The notes below the pieces were generated by a model. That model worked only from the letters and a program-made list of their open reading frames with translations. It ran no database searches and was not told where the DNA came from. The position numbers and the translations under genes were made by a program. Shown here in pieces: positions 33,378 to 42,433 of a stretch of DNA of 49,444 nucleotides. The DNA is from an uncultured Oscillospiraceae bacterium. GTDB lineage: Bacteria > Bacillota > Clostridia > Oscillospirales > Ruminococcaceae. Numbering within the stretch: position 1 is the stretch's first letter; every line of letters starts with the position of its first letter. The stretch lies in NCBI GenBank assembly GCA_934466455.1, contig CAKSLF010000013.1, positions 1 to 49,444 on the forward strand, read 5' to 3'.

Positions 33378-33842
33378 TTATTCCGAGCGGGTTTTTGAAA
33401 CGGCGCAACAAAGCTTTTTTAATGCGGGGCGAACGGGCTTTGCAAAAACCCATGCGCCGAAAACCGCCCTCCAAAAAGGACTTTCCAGCCTTATGCGCTT
33501 TCCCTTGCGTTCAAATTCCGTAATCTGCGCAACAATTTGGTCAAAGCGAAAAAAGCCGTCGCCCTTTTCGTTCCAATCGCCGCAAAGATAAAACCCAAAC
33601 TCCGTAAGCTTTGTTATGCGGTGCATAAGGTACCGCCCGGAATCCGTCCGCACAACAACAACATCAAGCCGGCGGAGCTTTTTTCTGTCGCAAAGCTCGG
33701 CAAGGGCTTTGTCCCTTCCTCCGCCCACTGCCGGGAGCATACTGCTGCCGGAAACGGTAAAAAGCACCGTTTTTCCCGCCAAAAGCTCCGGCGTAATTTT
33801 GTCAAAAAGCTCCTTCGGCGTTACGAAAATCTTTTCCTCCAT
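33378..33842 (-). CDS. Soluble S26/S24-type serine protease-like protein
   Basis: 154 residues from ATG 33842 behind GGGGGG. The nucleophile box is FTVSGSSMLPAV, followed by a beta-rich region with LDVVVVRTDSGRYLMHRITK and FYLCGDWNEKGDG. Signal peptidase I-type enzymes carry Ser in SGxSMxP and a basic residue in the second box. Here a His (LMHRI) stands where bacterial SPase has Lys, as in SipW/ER-type enzymes. No hydrophobic anchor is present, which is unusual for a signal peptidase, so processing of a cytoplasmic or peripheral substrate, or a degenerate relative, is possible. It is convergent with the PBP2 gene. Confidence 0.65.
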   Translation of the reverse strand: MEEKIFVTPKELFDKITPELLAGKTVLFTVSGSSMLPAVGGGRDKALAELCDRKKLRRLDVVVVRTDSGRYLMHRITKLTEFGFYLCGDWNEKGDGFFRFDQIVAQITEFERKGKRIRLESPFWRAVFGAWVFAKPVRPALKKLCCAVSKTRSE

Positions 33843-33926
33843 TCGGCAGCCCCCCTTTGCAATAATATATTATTATAATCCCGCCGCAAAAAATGTCAAT
33901 AAACCGCCGAAAAATCCGATTTTCTC

Positions 33927-33955
33927 TTGTTCAAAAAGCGTAAATATGATATATT
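33927..33955 (+). promoter_or_regulatory. Promoter of the CapD-LCP-DUF3810 cluster
   Basis: TTGTTC (33927-33932), 17 bases, TATATT (33950-33955), about 45 bases before the ATG at 34002. Confidence 0.55.
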
Positions 33956-34001
33956 AAAATAAATATGTGCAGCTTTTTGCATATGGAAAAGAGAACAGAG
34001 A

Positions 34002-35861
34002 ATGAGAAGAATTATAAACAAAGAGGAATTTAATCCGCAAAAATTACTGCGTGTAATGTTTCTCCTAATTATGGACGCCGTTTGTGTATGCCTTTCGGCG
34101 TTCGGCGCACTGATAATACGCTTTGAATTTGATTTATCCGCACCGGGCTTTTCCGACTATATGGAGGGAGTTCACCGCTATGTTTACATATGCGTGCTTT
34201 CTGCGGCGGTAATCTTTTGGCTGTTCAAGCTGTACGACAGCCTTTGGGAATTTGCCGGTGCGGACGAATTTGTCCGCCTTGTAACCGCCTCCGCCGCCGT
34301 CACCCTTGCCCAAGCCGCCGGAATGGCTCTTCTTGACATAAATATGCCAAGAAGCTTTCCGATAATGTTCTTCCTGCTGCTTTCGGTTTCCGTTTTCTGC
34401 GTGCGGTTTTCCTACCGGGTCGTGCGCCATTTTCGCCGGCGCAGCACCCTTGAAAAAAAGCGCACAATGCTTATCGGCGCAGGTGCGGCGGGCTTTGTCA
34501 CCCTTCGGGAGCTTAATTCCAGCGAACATTCCGAAAACAGAGTTGTATGCATAATCGACGACGACCCCCAAAAGCACGGAAGATACCTTAAAGGCGTAAA
34601 GGTCGTCGGCGGGCGTGATAAAATCACCGAGGCGGCGGAAAAATTCCGCACAGAGGAAATCATCTTTGCCATTCCTACGGCAACAAACACCCAGCGCAAG
34701 GAAATTTTTGATGTTTGCAGCCTTACAAAATGCAAGCTTAAAACCATTCCCGGTCTTTATCAGCTTTCAAACGGCGAGGTAAGCGTAAGCCAGATAAGAA
34801 GCGTGCAAATCGAAGATTTGCTTGGGCGGGAGCCTGTTCGTGTTGATATGACCGGCATCGGCGACGACCTTTTCGGCATGACGGTGCTTGTAACCGGCGG
34901 CGGCGGAAGCATAGGAAGCGAGCTTTGCCGCCAGCTTGCAAAATACCCGATAAAACGCCTTGTTATTTTTGATATTTACGAAAATAACGCCTATGACATC
35001 CAGCAGGAGCTGCGGCGGGATTTTCCGAGCCTTGACCTTACCGTGCTCATCGGCTCCGTTCGGGACGAGGAGAGGGTAAACTGGGTTTTTGAAGCGTTCC
35101 GCCCGGATATGATTTACCATGCGGCGGCGCATAAGCATGTTCCCCTTATGGAGGACAGCCCCTGCGAGGCTGTTAAAAACAATATTTTCGGCACGCTTAA
35201 TGTTGCAAAAGCGGCGGAAAAATACGGCGCAAAGCGTTTTTTGCTTATCTCCACGGATAAAGCCGTAAACCCGACAAGCGTTATGGGTGCCTCAAAGCGT
35301 GTTTGCGAGATGATTATCCAGTGTATGAACCGCCGCTGCAAAAATACGGATTTTGTTGCGGTGCGCTTTGGAAATGTCCTTGGAAGCAACGGAAGCGTAA
35401 TTCCTCTTTTCAAAAAGCAAATCGAAAAAGGCGGTCCCGTTACCGTTACCCACCCGGATATAATCCGCTACTTTATGACGATTCCGGAGGCGGTTTCCCT
35501 TATTCTTCAGGCGGGGGCGTTCGCCGCCGGCGGAGAGATATTTGTGCTCGATATGGGCGAGCCGGTTAAAATCGACCACCTTGCAAGAAGAATGATACGC
35601 CTTTCCGGCTATGAACCGGATGTTGACATAAAGATAGAATACACAGGTCTGCGCCCGGGCGAAAAGCTTTATGAGGAGCTTTTGATGAGCGAGGAGGGCA
35701 TGACAAAAACCGCAAACAAGCTTATCTATATAGGAAAGCCAATCGACTTTGACGAGGCAAATTTTATCGAGGAGCTTGAGGGGCTGCGCTTTGCGGAAAA
35801 CCGCAGCTTTGACGAGATCCGTGCAAAGCTTAGGGAAACCGTTCCCACATATAAAGGGTAA
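34002..35861 (+). CDS. Membrane-bound UDP-sugar 4,6-dehydratase (CapD/PglF type)
   Basis: 619 residues. Four N-terminal membrane helices (about 18-125) are followed by a CoA-binding-like Rossmann unit (MLIGAGAAGFVTLRE). The second Rossmann domain is an extended SDR: VLVTGGGGSIGSELCRQ (NAD(P) binding, about 294-310), YHAAAHKHVPLMED and the active-site region LISTDKAVNPTSVMGASKR, where Met replaces the usual Tyr of the Y-x3-K pair, as in UDP-GlcNAc 4,6-dehydratases. It makes 4-keto-6-deoxy sugars for capsule or glycoprotein glycans. The start is ATG 34002 with only a weak purine-rich ribosome site. The following LCP and DUF3810 genes are likely co-transcribed and envelope-linked. Confidence 0.88.
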   Translation: MRRIINKEEFNPQKLLRVMFLLIMDAVCVCLSAFGALIIRFEFDLSAPGFSDYMEGVHRYVYICVLSAAVIFWLFKLYDSLWEFAGADEFVRLVTASAAVTLAQAAGMALLDINMPRSFPIMFFLLLSVSVFCVRFSYRVVRHFRRRSTLEKKRTMLIGAGAAGFVTLRELNSSEHSENRVVCIIDDDPQKHGRYLKGVKVVGGRDKITEAAEKFRTEEIIFAIPTATNTQRKEIFDVCSLTKCKLKTIPGLYQLSNGEVSVSQIRSVQIEDLLGREPVRVDMTGIGDDLFGMTVLVTGGGGSIGSELCRQLAKYPIKRLVIFDIYENNAYDIQQELRRDFPSLDLTVLIGSVRDEERVNWVFEAFRPDMIYHAAAHKHVPLMEDSPCEAVKNNIFGTLNVAKAAEKYGAKRFLLISTDKAVNPTSVMGASKRVCEMIIQCMNRRCKNTDFVAVRFGNVLGSNGSVIPLFKKQIEKGGPVTVTHPDIIRYFMTIPEAVSLILQAGAFAAGGEIFVLDMGEPVKIDHLARRMIRLSGYEPDVDIKIEYTGLRPGEKLYEELLMSEEGMTKTANKLIYIGKPIDFDEANFIEELEGLRFAENRSFDEIRAKLRETVPTYKG

Positions 35862-35897
35862 AAAAACGCATTTTATATTTCGGAAAGGAGCTTTTTT

Positions 35898-36887
35898 ATG
35901 TCAAAGACAAAAAAGACGCTTTGCGTTATCGGCGCAGCGGTTCTTGTTCCGATTTTAATAATACTTATTGTAATAAACTCCGCTCTTAATAAAATAAACC
36001 GCATAAGCGAAGCCGCTGCGCCCTCTATGACCGAGGAGGAATATGAGGCGCAAGCCGCCGAGGATTCCGCAGCCGGAAGCTATTCCGCAGTTGAGGCGGA
36101 AAAAATAAACTGGGGCGAAAAGCTTGATATTGAGATGAAGGGAAATTCCTTTAATGTCCTGCTTATCGGCACGGACAGCGACGAAAACGGAACCTCCCGT
36201 TCGGACGCAATGATTCTCTGCAATGTAAACCTTGATAAAAAGCGGGTCACGCTTATTTCCTTTTTGCGTGACAGCCTTGTGCAAATTCCCGACCGCAAGG
36301 ATAATAAGCTTAACGCCGCCTATGCCTTCGGCGGGGTGGAGCTTTTGGACGAGGTTCTTTTTGATAACTTCGGCGTTGAGGTGGACGGAAATGTTCTTGT
36401 TGATTTTAAGGCGTTCCAAAAGGTTATCGACGCCCTCGACGGGGTCGAGATTTATCTTTTTAAGGAGGAATGTGCCTACATAAACGCCGACCTCGGAAGA
36501 AATTATTCGGAGGGCTACTGCCTTTTGGACGGCAAGGCGGCTTTAAGCTATTGCCGGATACGAAGCTTGGATTCCGATTTCGGAAGGACCCAGCGTCAGC
36601 GCAAGGTTCTTACCGCACTGTATAACCGCTTTCATAAAATCACGCTTAAAGAGGCTCTTGACCTTATAGGTACGGTTTTTCCCCTTGTTTCAACCGATTT
36701 TACAAATACGGAGCTTGTCGGCTATGCGGTAAAGCTTTTGCCGATAATCCGTGAATGTGATATTGCCCCGGAGCATATCCCTGCGGACGGAACATGGGAA
36801 AACGCCAATGTTCGGGGGATGGCTGTGCTCATCATGGATTTTGACAAAAACCGTGCCCTGCTTAAAAGTATTATCGAGGGGGATTGA
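35898..36887 (+). CDS. LytR-CpsA-Psr (LCP) family glycopolymer transferase
   Basis: 329 residues. A cytoplasmic start and one membrane helix (about 9-31) precede a short linker and the LCP domain: NVLLIGTDSDE, SRSDAMILCNVNLDKKRVTL, ISFLRDSLVQIP, KLNAAYAFGG, ALSYCRIRSLDSDFGRTQRQ with the family's Arg residues. It transfers glycopolymers from lipid carriers to peptidoglycan outside the cell. The start is ATG 35898 behind AAAGGAG, 36 bp after the dehydratase gene. A role attaching the polymer made with the CapD-type enzyme is inference. Confidence 0.92.
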   Translation: MSKTKKTLCVIGAAVLVPILIILIVINSALNKINRISEAAAPSMTEEEYEAQAAEDSAAGSYSAVEAEKINWGEKLDIEMKGNSFNVLLIGTDSDENGTSRSDAMILCNVNLDKKRVTLISFLRDSLVQIPDRKDNKLNAAYAFGGVELLDEVLFDNFGVEVDGNVLVDFKAFQKVIDALDGVEIYLFKEECAYINADLGRNYSEGYCLLDGKAALSYCRIRSLDSDFGRTQRQRKVLTALYNRFHKITLKEALDLIGTVFPLVSTDFTNTELVGYAVKLLPIIRECDIAPEHIPADGTWENANVRGMAVLIMDFDKNRALLKSIIEGD

Positions 36888-36889
36888 CC

Positions 36890-37990
36890 GTGAAAAAAGC
36901 TCTTAAATCCCCCTGTTTTTATCTGATAATGCTTTCGCCGCTCGGGCTTTTGCTTTGCGCCGCAGCAAAATATTGCCCCGGCTTTGCGGATTTTTACTGC
37001 GAAAGGGCATATAAGCCCGCCGCCGGTTTTCTCGGAAGCATAACCGGCGCAATTCCTTTCTCGCTTATGGAGCTTGCGATAGGCTCGGCGGTCGTTTTTG
37101 TCCTTTGGCAATGCGTTTCTGCCGCAATTCGTGCTCATAGGGGAGAGCAAAGCGTGCTCAAGGCGTCTTCCGCCGTGCTCGTGCGGATTTTTTCCGCCGC
37201 AAGCGCAGTGCTTTTCCTTTTCTGCACATTTTGCGGAACAAACTATTACCGCACCTCCTTTGCAAAAACCGTAGGTCTTTCCGTAGAAAAATCCTCAAAG
37301 GAGGAGCTTTTTGCCCTTTGCTCGGACCTCCTTGACAGGGCAAACGCCCTTAGCACGGAGCTCGAGCACGATGAGCACGGAGTTACCCGCTATTGCGAAA
37401 GCGATTTTGCAATGGCAAGATCCGCCGCCGAAGAATACCGCCTGCTCTATGAAAAATATCCGTTTCTTAAAATGGGCGGAAAAACCCTCGGCACCCCAAA
37501 GCCGGTTATCTGCTCCTTTGTAATGTCAAAAACGCTTATTTCCGGCGTGTATTCCCCATATACGCTTGAAGCGAATGTCTGCCGGGAGGGTCCGGATTTT
37601 CTCCGGGGCTTTACCATGATGCACGAACAAACCCACCTTCGGGGCTTTATGAACGAGGCGGAGGCGAACTTTGTCGCTTTTCTTGCCTGCGAAAACAGCT
37701 CCGACCCGTATTTTGAATACAGCGGCTATTGTCACGCCCTGCTAAGCTCCATGAATGCGCTGTATTCTGCGGATTACGAGGGCTGGCTGGAGCTTCGGCA
37801 AAAATATTCTTCCGCCCTCGATGCGGATATGCGGGCGCAAAATGCCTATGTTTCCGAAAACGAGAGCAAAATCTCCGAGGTTTCCGACAGCATAAACGAC
37901 GCCTACCTGAAAATCAACAGCCAGACCGACGGCGTTCGCAGCTACGGAATGGTTGTGGATCTGCTCCTTGCATATTGGCGCACAAAGTAA
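36890..37990 (+). CDS. DUF3810 membrane metalloprotease-like protein
   Basis: 366 residues from GTG 36890, with GAGGGGG 7 bases upstream; it starts two bases after the LCP stop. Three hydrophobic segments at the N-terminus (PCFYLIMLSPLGLLLCAAA, LMELAIGSAVVFVLWQCV, AASAVLFLFCTFCG) precede an extracytoplasmic domain. That domain holds a zincin-like HEQTH (residues 245-249) followed by GFMNEAEANFVAFL with possible third ligand Glu. DUF3810 proteins are uncharacterised as far as I know. Coupling to the LCP gene suggests an envelope role. Confidence 0.85.
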   Translation: MKKALKSPCFYLIMLSPLGLLLCAAAKYCPGFADFYCERAYKPAAGFLGSITGAIPFSLMELAIGSAVVFVLWQCVSAAIRAHRGEQSVLKASSAVLVRIFSAASAVLFLFCTFCGTNYYRTSFAKTVGLSVEKSSKEELFALCSDLLDRANALSTELEHDEHGVTRYCESDFAMARSAAEEYRLLYEKYPFLKMGGKTLGTPKPVICSFVMSKTLISGVYSPYTLEANVCREGPDFLRGFTMMHEQTHLRGFMNEAEANFVAFLACENSSDPYFEYSGYCHALLSSMNALYSADYEGWLELRQKYSSALDADMRAQNAYVSENESKISEVSDSINDAYLKINSQTDGVRSYGMVVDLLLAYWRTK

Positions 37991-38007
37991 AAACAAGTTA
38001 TATAATA

Positions 38008-38045
38008 AAAAAAGACTTTTCCCGGTGCGGGAAAAGTCTTTTTTA
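38008..38045. terminator. Bidirectional terminator
   Basis: AAAAAAAGACTTTTCCC, loop GGTGC, GGGAAAAGTCTTTTTTA. This perfect stem lies between the convergent DUF3810 and phage-like genes. Confidence 0.9.
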
Positions 38046-38074
38046 TTATGCCGCCCCGGGCGGAAAATCCTCCG

Positions 38075-39979
38075 TCAAAAGGCTTTTTTGCCCGTTTCGG
38101 TAAACTCGACCGCCGCCGAATAAAGCCCAAAAGGCTCGCCGGAAACGGAATTTTCAAACCGAACACGGATTTTCTGCATTCCGGGGATAAGGCGGCGGCG
38201 TCCGAAGGCACGGGATTTATCGTCGCATTGCCAAACAAATTCGCTCCACTTTATTCCCGACCAACGGAAATAGCGAAAGGCTGCGCCCTCCTCCCAAAGA
38301 GGCACCCAAACTCCGCCGTGCTTTACCAAAACCTTTACGGAGGTTATCGGCTGCGGCGCAAGCTCCGCAAAAACCGCCCGGAGGGATTTTTTGTTGTAGA
38401 AGCTTCCGCCGGAAATATCGGGCAGCTCCCAATGAGCATTGATGGCTTTGCCGCAGTCGGAATAAGCCCCGGCGTTCAGTGCTCCCGGCTCGCCAAAAGC
38501 AAAAACCCCGCCCGCTGCGTCGCCAAAGCAAAGCCTTCCGCCCAAAATCGCCGCACAAGCTGCGGGAACATTCTCCCAGTAATAACATTCATACTGAAAG
38601 GTGCTGTACGGCGCAGCCTGTTCGTAGGTTTTTTGCCCGCCGTCAAGAAGATAGACCCTGCCGTTTATAAAAATAAGCGCAAAACTTTTCCATGGGCAAA
38701 AAACGGCGTTTTCAAGCCCCGTTTCTGCGGAAAGCGCACCGTCGATAAACCAGCTCCTGCGCTGAAGGCAGCGGCTTCCCGTTGTATCCTTTACGGTAAG
38801 GGCAAAAACTCCCTGCTCCGTAAGAAAAAGCGGCTCCTCCCCAAGCACGGAAAAGCCTCTGCCTGCGGCTGCGCCGGGTCCGTGCAAAATATTTTTTACG
38901 GGAAAAACCGCCTCGCCCTCGGAGATTTCTCCGCTGCGAAGAAAAACCGGTGCCTCTCCTCCGCCAGCACAGTGGGCTGCAAGCAGCCCATCCACCACGG
39001 AATATCCGACTATCCGCCCGCCCTCCGGCGCAAGTGCGCAAAAGCGGCTTTCGCCAAAATAGCAAAGGTCGTCCATCTCGCTGTACCAATCGATTCCGGG
39101 AAAATCCGGGTTGTCCGTAACAAAAAGACGGTTCCCGATTCCGCCGACGCCGTAAAGCGCAGCCGCACGGCAGCGGTTTATCCTGCCGCCGTAGCCCGGA
39201 ATATCAACCTCGGCGGTTATGCTTACATTGTCCTCTCCCTCTATCGGAGAAACCCCCGGCGCAGTAATAAAATTTACCTTTCCGGCGGTGCGGTCAACGG
39301 AAAAATCAACCCCATAGGTAAGGCTGTTCCAAACCTTTTTGCGGAGGGTGGAGGTCTTATCAAGAACCTTTACCGTAACCGCCCCCGCCGAAAGTCCGGA
39401 ATAGGAAAGCTGGTAGGAAACAGCGTCCTCCGTTCCGCAAAAATCCTCGGTAAAGCGGCTTGAAAGCAGGTTAAAATCCTCAAAGGGAACGCCCCCGCCG
39501 GAGGGTGCCCTCGATATTGTAACCGTCGGAACATAGGCAAAATCCGCTGCGGAAGAAACCGTTGCGGAAACGGTTTGAGCACCGTCCTCTTCGGCGGTGC
39601 TCAAACCGAGCACCCGCAGCTTTTCGCCGTCGAGCAGATACAGCTTTTCGCCGTATTGCACCCCGACGGAGGGCTTTTCCGCCGCCGCAGAAAAAACCTC
39701 CGCCTGTGGCGAATCCAAAAATATTTTCTTTCCCGCATGGATAACGGCGTGCTCTCCGCCGACGGTGTTAAGGCGGAACATACCGTATATTTTTCCGCCG
39801 TAATCCCCGATTTTGGAATATCCCGGACGCTTTTCGGGCTTTCCGCCCGCTCCGGGCATCATGTTGGGGGCGGAGGGACTTCTTGAGGGCGAAACGCTCT
39901 CCGGCGGGCTTGTAAGGTCAACTCCTCTAAAGTGCTCCGTGCTCACTGTGCTAAGCCGGGAGGAAAAAGGCATATTCAT
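38075..39979 (-). CDS. Phage-structural-like protein (beta-propeller/tail type)
   Basis: 634 residues, no signal peptide. The N-terminus (STVSTEHFRGVDLTSPPESV then SPSRSPSAPNMM, and GGKPEKRPGYSKI) has the layout seen in phage or gene-transfer-agent structural proteins that begin with a list of 'points of interest' and a kink before a beta-propeller. Repeated beta blades follow (VGVQYGEKLYLLDGEKL, GRVYLLDGGQKT, RLCFGDAAGGVFAFGEPG). It overlaps the upstream 128-aa gene by four bases (ATGA). No terminase, portal, capsid or integrase gene is nearby, so this is an orphan phage module. Codon use is like the chromosome, suggesting long residence. Confidence 0.6.
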   Translation of the reverse strand: MNMPFSSRLSTVSTEHFRGVDLTSPPESVSPSRSPSAPNMMPGAGGKPEKRPGYSKIGDYGGKIYGMFRLNTVGGEHAVIHAGKKIFLDSPQAEVFSAAAEKPSVGVQYGEKLYLLDGEKLRVLGLSTAEEDGAQTVSATVSSAADFAYVPTVTISRAPSGGGVPFEDFNLLSSRFTEDFCGTEDAVSYQLSYSGLSAGAVTVKVLDKTSTLRKKVWNSLTYGVDFSVDRTAGKVNFITAPGVSPIEGEDNVSITAEVDIPGYGGRINRCRAAALYGVGGIGNRLFVTDNPDFPGIDWYSEMDDLCYFGESRFCALAPEGGRIVGYSVVDGLLAAHCAGGGEAPVFLRSGEISEGEAVFPVKNILHGPGAAAGRGFSVLGEEPLFLTEQGVFALTVKDTTGSRCLQRRSWFIDGALSAETGLENAVFCPWKSFALIFINGRVYLLDGGQKTYEQAAPYSTFQYECYYWENVPAACAAILGGRLCFGDAAGGVFAFGEPGALNAGAYSDCGKAINAHWELPDISGGSFYNKKSLRAVFAELAPQPITSVKVLVKHGGVWVPLWEEGAAFRYFRWSGIKWSEFVWQCDDKSRAFGRRRLIPGMQKIRVRFENSVSGEPFGLYSAAVEFTETGKKAF

Positions 39980-40362
39980 ATTACCGCCTCCTCCGCATAT
40001 GCGTCAAAAATCGCATATTCATGCGCCTTTGCGGCGGTTTCCGCTGCGCTTCGGCTTTGCGCCCTAAAAATCGAGGCAAGCTCTCTGTCGTCGCAAATAT
40101 CGCAGATAAACGCCGCAAAGGCAAGCACGAATACGCCGTTTACAAGGCGCGGGTCGTAGGGGATTTCCTCGTCGGAAAGCTTGAGCACCGGCACGGTGCC
40201 AAGCTCCTCCGCTCCGCTTTCCCGCCTAAGGCTCTGCTCCGTTTCAAAATATTCCGCCATAAGCGTATTTGCCCAATCCAAGGCAAAATCCGCAAGATAA
40301 GGCGCAGTGTTGCTTTCCCCGCAAAGGGAAAGAGCAGTCTTAAAAAGCTTTGTAACAGTCAT
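39976..40362 (-). CDS. Small phage head-tail-connector-like protein
   Basis: 128 residues from ATG 40362 behind AAGGAGA. It is helical (TVTKLFKTALSLCGESNTAP, ADFALDWANTLMAEYFETEQ, NGVFVLAFAAFICDICDDRE), like the small packaging/adaptor proteins encoded next to phage tail genes. It is translationally coupled to the 634-aa gene by a four-base overlap. The phage assignment is based on architecture, not a recognised motif. Confidence 0.55.
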   Translation of the reverse strand: MTVTKLFKTALSLCGESNTAPYLADFALDWANTLMAEYFETEQSLRRESGAEELGTVPVLKLSDEEIPYDPRLVNGVFVLAFAAFICDICDDRELASIFRAQSRSAAETAAKAHEYAIFDAYAEEAVI

Positions 40363-40516
40363 AAATTTTCTCCTTTCCTTGTCCGTAAAAAAAGGCGGCG
40401 GGCGGCTCTTTGCCCCCGCCTTTCTTCGGAATTTTATCACAAAAGAGGTTGAATTTCTGATTCATTTTTTCCGCAAAGCCCGCTTTGCCCTCCCAAAAAA
40501 AGCGCAAAAAAACAAA

Positions 40517-40575
40517 GCTCCCTCCGAAGAGGGAGCCAAGGCTCGTTTTTCAAACGCCCGCCGGGCGGTTTTGTT
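40517..40575. terminator. Two hairpins between the phage-like and dacF genes
   Basis: GCTCCCTC-CGAA-GAGGGAGC (about 40518-40537) and, closer to dacF, CGCCCGCCGGGCGG followed by TTTTG. The second sits at the dacF 3' end. Both are plausible terminators. Confidence 0.5.
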
Positions 40576-41894
40576 TATTCTCTCTTTAATTTCTGATAAT
40601 GGCGGTGGCGGCGAAGGCGGCGGTATTTTCGTATATTATACGCCCTTATGCAAAGAACAAGCAGCGCAAGACCCGCAATGATACCCACCGGAATAACAAT
40701 AAAAATCCACCAGCGGAAGGTACTTCCCTCTTTCTTTATGGAGGCGTCGCCCTCAACAACGCCGGATTCCTTTACAATATGATATTCCGGGCGAACGGTA
40801 ACATCATCCGTCGCCATAAGGCTGCTGCTTTTTCCAAAGCTTACGGAAACGGCAACGGAATCGATCTCGGAAATATCGCAGTATTCCGGCACATTGACCT
40901 TGCAGGAAACATCGTCTGCGGACATATCCTCCGTCAAAAGCAGCTTTACCGCCGCCATCGGGTGTACGGTCATTTTTCCGTAAAGCTTTTCGCCCTCATA
41001 TAGGGTAACCTCGCTTTTTTTCAGGGAAATGGGAATTTCCACGCTGCGGAAGGAATCGAAGCAATAATCAAAAAGGGCGGTCGTATCCTTATATTTTGCA
41101 TATTTGTTCGTGCTTTTAAGCACAACGCAGATAAGGCGCATTTTTCCGTTATCCGCAACGGTAACGGCGGTGTGCTTTGCCTCCTCCGTCCACCCAAGCT
41201 TTCCGCCGGTTGCATAGTCATAGCCGTAGGAGGCGTTGTTTTCGCTTCCGACTATCATGGAATGATGTGTGCCAAAGCGGCGTTCCACATTTTTGTTTGT
41301 TGCCGGAATGGTCCATTCCCATGCGTTAAAATAGGTTTCAAAGCCCTCTACGGAAAGGGCGTACCGGGTGATAAGTGCCATATCCCTTGCGGTGGTATAA
41401 TGGTTTGCGTCCGGCATTCCCGTTGCGTTCGCAAAATGGGTGTTGGTACAGCCGATTTCCGCAGCCTTTTCATTCATCAGCTTTACAAATCCAAGCTGGC
41501 TTCCGCCAACTGCGTCCGCAAGCCCCATTGCACAGTCGTTTGCGGATTCCACCATTGCGCCGTAGAGCATATCCTCAACCCTGCACTTTTCCCCCTCGGT
41601 AAAGGCAAGGTGGGTGCTTCCCTTATCGTAGGAGGCAGCCTCCTTTGTAAAGGTGTATGTGTCCTTTGGGTCAAGCACCTCAAGAGCCATTGCGCAGGTT
41701 AGGATTTTTGTAATGCTTGCGGGCTCCATCCGCTTATCGGCAGAGCCGCCCACAAGAAGCTGACCGGTTTCGGCGTCCATAACGCAATATGCCTCGGAGA
41801 TTATCTCCGCAGGAAACGCCGCAGTATTTTTTGCAAGGGGCGCAGCCGCAAAAAACGCAGCCAGCGCAAAAGAAAGAATTTTTTTAAGCTTCAT
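40575..41894 (-). CDS. dacF: D-alanyl-D-alanine carboxypeptidase (DacF-like, S11) with KLG motif
   Basis: 439 residues. A signal peptide (KKILSFALAAFFAAAPLAKN) leads into the S11 catalytic domain with S60-I-T-K63 and S117-A-N119. The third motif is K232-L-G234 (ATGGKLGWTEEA) instead of the usual KTG. The C-terminal part has a PBP5-type beta domain and a final membrane helix (WWIFIVIPVGIIAGLALLVL) with a basic tail. It trims the terminal D-Ala from peptidoglycan stem peptides outside the membrane. The Thr-to-Leu change removes a residue that normally contacts substrate carboxylate, so activity may be altered. There is no strong ribosome site before the ATG. Confidence 0.9.
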   Translation of the reverse strand: MKLKKILSFALAAFFAAAPLAKNTAAFPAEIISEAYCVMDAETGQLLVGGSADKRMEPASITKILTCAMALEVLDPKDTYTFTKEAASYDKGSTHLAFTEGEKCRVEDMLYGAMVESANDCAMGLADAVGGSQLGFVKLMNEKAAEIGCTNTHFANATGMPDANHYTTARDMALITRYALSVEGFETYFNAWEWTIPATNKNVERRFGTHHSMIVGSENNASYGYDYATGGKLGWTEEAKHTAVTVADNGKMRLICVVLKSTNKYAKYKDTTALFDYCFDSFRSVEIPISLKKSEVTLYEGEKLYGKMTVHPMAAVKLLLTEDMSADDVSCKVNVPEYCDISEIDSVAVSVSFGKSSSLMATDDVTVRPEYHIVKESGVVEGDASIKKEGSTFRWWIFIVIPVGIIAGLALLVLCIRAYNIRKYRRLRRHRHYQKLKRE

Positions 41895-42043
41895 AAATAT
41901 ATTTCAACTTTCGTAATTTTTCGACTTTTTATATGATACCACAAGAACGCAGGGTTTGTAAAATCCTTTTGGGAATATTTTTGATTTTTGCGGGAAAAAT
42001 AGCAGCAAAGCCGCTTTTGCGGCATAAAAAGGAGATGTAAAAT

Positions 42044-42274
42044 ATGAATTCGACCGTTGCGGTCATCGACAAAATCGCACTTTTGCTCATAATTATCGGT
42101 GCAGTAAACTGGGGACTTGTCGGCGTATTTCAATTTGACCTTGTGGCGTGGCTTTTCGGCGGTGCGTCAAGCGTTTTAAGCCGCATTGTCTATATCCTTG
42201 TCGGTATTTCCGGCGTTTGGAGCTTTTCTCTGCTCTTTAAGCCCGACCCTGCGCCGAGAGCGGAGCTTGGATAA
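42044..42274 (+). CDS. DUF378 small membrane protein
   Basis: 76 residues, two membrane helices (IALLLIIIGAVNWGLVGVF and IVYILVGISGVWSFSLLF). The INW-type motif GAVNWGLVGVFQFDLVAWLF is the DUF378 signature. Function unknown. ATG 42044 with AGGAG. It is monocistronic between divergent dacF and convergent glgA. Confidence 0.88.
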   Translation: MNSTVAVIDKIALLLIIIGAVNWGLVGVFQFDLVAWLFGGASSVLSRIVYILVGISGVWSFSLLFKPDPAPRAELG

Positions 42275-42369
42275 GCCCGCACAAAATGCGGCAGGCTCCC
42301 CGCTCCCGTCGGGAAGCTTTGGTTTTTTTAGGCGAATGCTTCGCCCTTCGGCGTTTTTTCCGATAAGCG

Positions 42370-42408
42370 AAAAAAGCTTTGCAGCCGGCTTGGCTGCAAA
42401 GCTTTTTT
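42370..42408. terminator. Bidirectional terminator between DUF378 and glgA genes
   Basis: AAAAAAGCTTTGCAGCC (42370-42386), loop GGCTT, GGCTGCAAAGCTTTTTT (42392-42408). A perfect 17-bp stem with A/T flanks. Confidence 0.9.
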
Positions 42409-42433
42409 ATATATTTATCTATTCTCCTTCAAA

